A stretch of 5,866 bases of DNA from Spirochaetaceae bacterium UBA1306 (GTDB lineage Bacteria > Spirochaetota > Spirochaetia > Treponematales > Rectinemataceae): contig DBTW01000215.1 of the NCBI GenBank assembly GCA_002307245.1, positions 1,564-7,429 of the forward strand, read 5' to 3'. The notes beneath the pieces were generated by a model. That model had not been told where the DNA came from. It saw nothing but the letters and a program-made list of their open reading frames with translations, and did not search any database. A program made the position numbers and the translations under genes. Of the stretch, positions 5,291 to 5,866 are shown in pieces (position 1 is the stretch's first letter; every line of letters begins with the position of its first letter).

Positions 5291-5866
5291 GCCAGGCTCT
5301 TCCTGTAGTCGCTCGGGTTCATGCCCATCTCCTTTTGGAAGTGACGCCTGAAGGTGAGGTTGCTGGAGTAGCCGCAGAGCGTCCCGACGCTCTCCAGGGA
5401 GATGGACTGGTCCTTGAGGAGCTCGACGGCCCGGTCCATCCGCCTCGAGTGGACGTAGCGCGAGAAGCTCATGCCGAAGCGCTCCTGGAAGAGGGCCGAG
5501 CCCCGCTTCATGCCGATTCCGTAGCGCTCCGATACGTTCTTGAGCGCCAAGCCGGGGTCGAAGCAATTGCCCTCCACGAAGGCGATGACCTCGTCGTCGA
5601 CTCGCAAGGCTCCCCTCGACTCCGAGAGGCGATCGCAGGCCTCGGCGTAGATCTCGCGGTAATAACCCATCGCCTCCTCGAGGGTGGTCAAGGACATCGT
5701 CTTGTCCACGTTGACCGGGATCGAGGACAGGAGCCGCAGTCTGCCCAGGGCGCGCACCGTCACCACGTAGAGCTCGTAGAGCATCAACCTCGTGCCCTGG
5801 CCCATCCGGCCGGCGTCCGAGCGGTTGCGCTCGTAGATCTCCCCCAGGAGCTCGCACATGGACCCC
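5287..5866 (-). CDS. AraC/XylS-family transcriptional regulator, C-terminal part (N-terminus outside window)
   Basis: The frame is open to the right edge. The first internal Met is at 5859, but it has no ribosome site and the frame continues upstream, so this is the last 190-odd residues of a longer protein. Counting from that Met, residues 1-80 form a helical region (ELLGEIYERN, then MLYELYVVTVRALGRL) resembling the linker before the DNA-binding domain in YesN-like or membrane-anchored AraC regulators of about 750 residues. The AraC DNA-binding domain spans about 90-190: first helix-turn-helix near 106-130 (NVSERYGIG, then ALFQERFGMSF), the linking helix RRMDRAVELLKDQSISLESV, and the second helix-turn-helix with GYSSNLTFRRHFQKEMGMNP and DYR at the end. 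The second half is canonical; the first recognition helix deviates (GMKRGSALF where SPSYLSRLF is usual). Such regulators commonly sit beside LplB/LplC transporters and activate them. It is convergent with the esterase, with overlapping stop codons. Confidence 0.93.
   Translation of the reverse strand, partial: GSMCELLGEIYERNRSDAGRMGQGTRLMLYELYVVTVRALGRLRLLSSIPVNVDKTMSLTTLEEAMGYYREIYAEACDRLSESRGALRVDDEVIAFVEGNCFDPGLALKNVSERYGIGMKRGSALFQERFGMSFSRYVHSRRMDRAVELLKDQSISLESVGTLCGYSSNLTFRRHFQKEMGMNPSDYRKSLA

Noticed and set aside
5221..5300. Intrinsic terminator at the convergent gene ends
   Set aside because: Only short imperfect inverted repeats within coding sequence are visible, with no T-run on either strand.
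5030..5857. Minus-strand ORF (275 codons) spanning the regulator and the esterase 3' end
   Set aside because: It is out of frame with the AraC domain and opposite the esterase. It is a shadow frame rich in Arg, Gly, Leu and Pro.

Overview
The window is a stretch of GC-rich bacterial chromosome. It looks like a sugar-uptake and pectin-ester catabolism locus. Five genes are clear: two complete ABC-transporter permeases, a 3'-truncated solute-binding protein, a complete family CE8 pectin methylesterase, and a complete alpha/beta-hydrolase esterase. A sixth gene, the C-terminal part of an AraC-family regulator, runs off the right edge. There is no insertion sequence, tRNA, rRNA, CRISPR array or phage feature that I can support.

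Organism: the transporter is of the LplB / LplC(YtcP) / LipO type, which is abundant in Paenibacillus-like Bacillota and in Spirochaetota. Strong AGGAGG ribosome binding sites, high GC at third positions and frequent AGG arginine codons would suit a GC-rich spirochaete or a GC-rich paenibacillus relative. The sequence alone does not decide between them, and I favour Spirochaetota only weakly.

Layout, left to right. Positions 1-1137 (minus) hold the solute-binding protein, cut at the window edge. Positions 1138-1207 hold an intergenic spacer with a perfect 8-bp GC hairpin. Positions 1208-2113 (minus) are permease 2 and 2125-3039 (minus) are permease 1. Positions 3040-3215 are a divergent control region with candidate promoters in both directions and a possible tiny leader ORF. 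Positions 3216-4211 (plus) are the pectinesterase, overlapping by ATGA the esterase at 4208-5290 (plus). Positions 5287-5866 (minus) are the AraC-family regulator, whose stop codon overlaps the esterase stop codon on the other strand (shared CTAG).

How the genes fit together (inference): the binding protein catches an oligosaccharide outside the cell and the two permeases import it, with an ATPase encoded elsewhere, as is usual for this transporter class. The pectinesterase and the hydrolase both lack signal peptides, so they probably remove methyl and perhaps acetyl esters from imported oligogalacturonides inside the cell. The AraC-type regulator is the obvious candidate to control the divergent promoters. 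The most distinctive idea is an intracellular, translationally coupled de-esterification pair served by a dedicated transporter. The individual families are known. I do not see a wholly new type of system.
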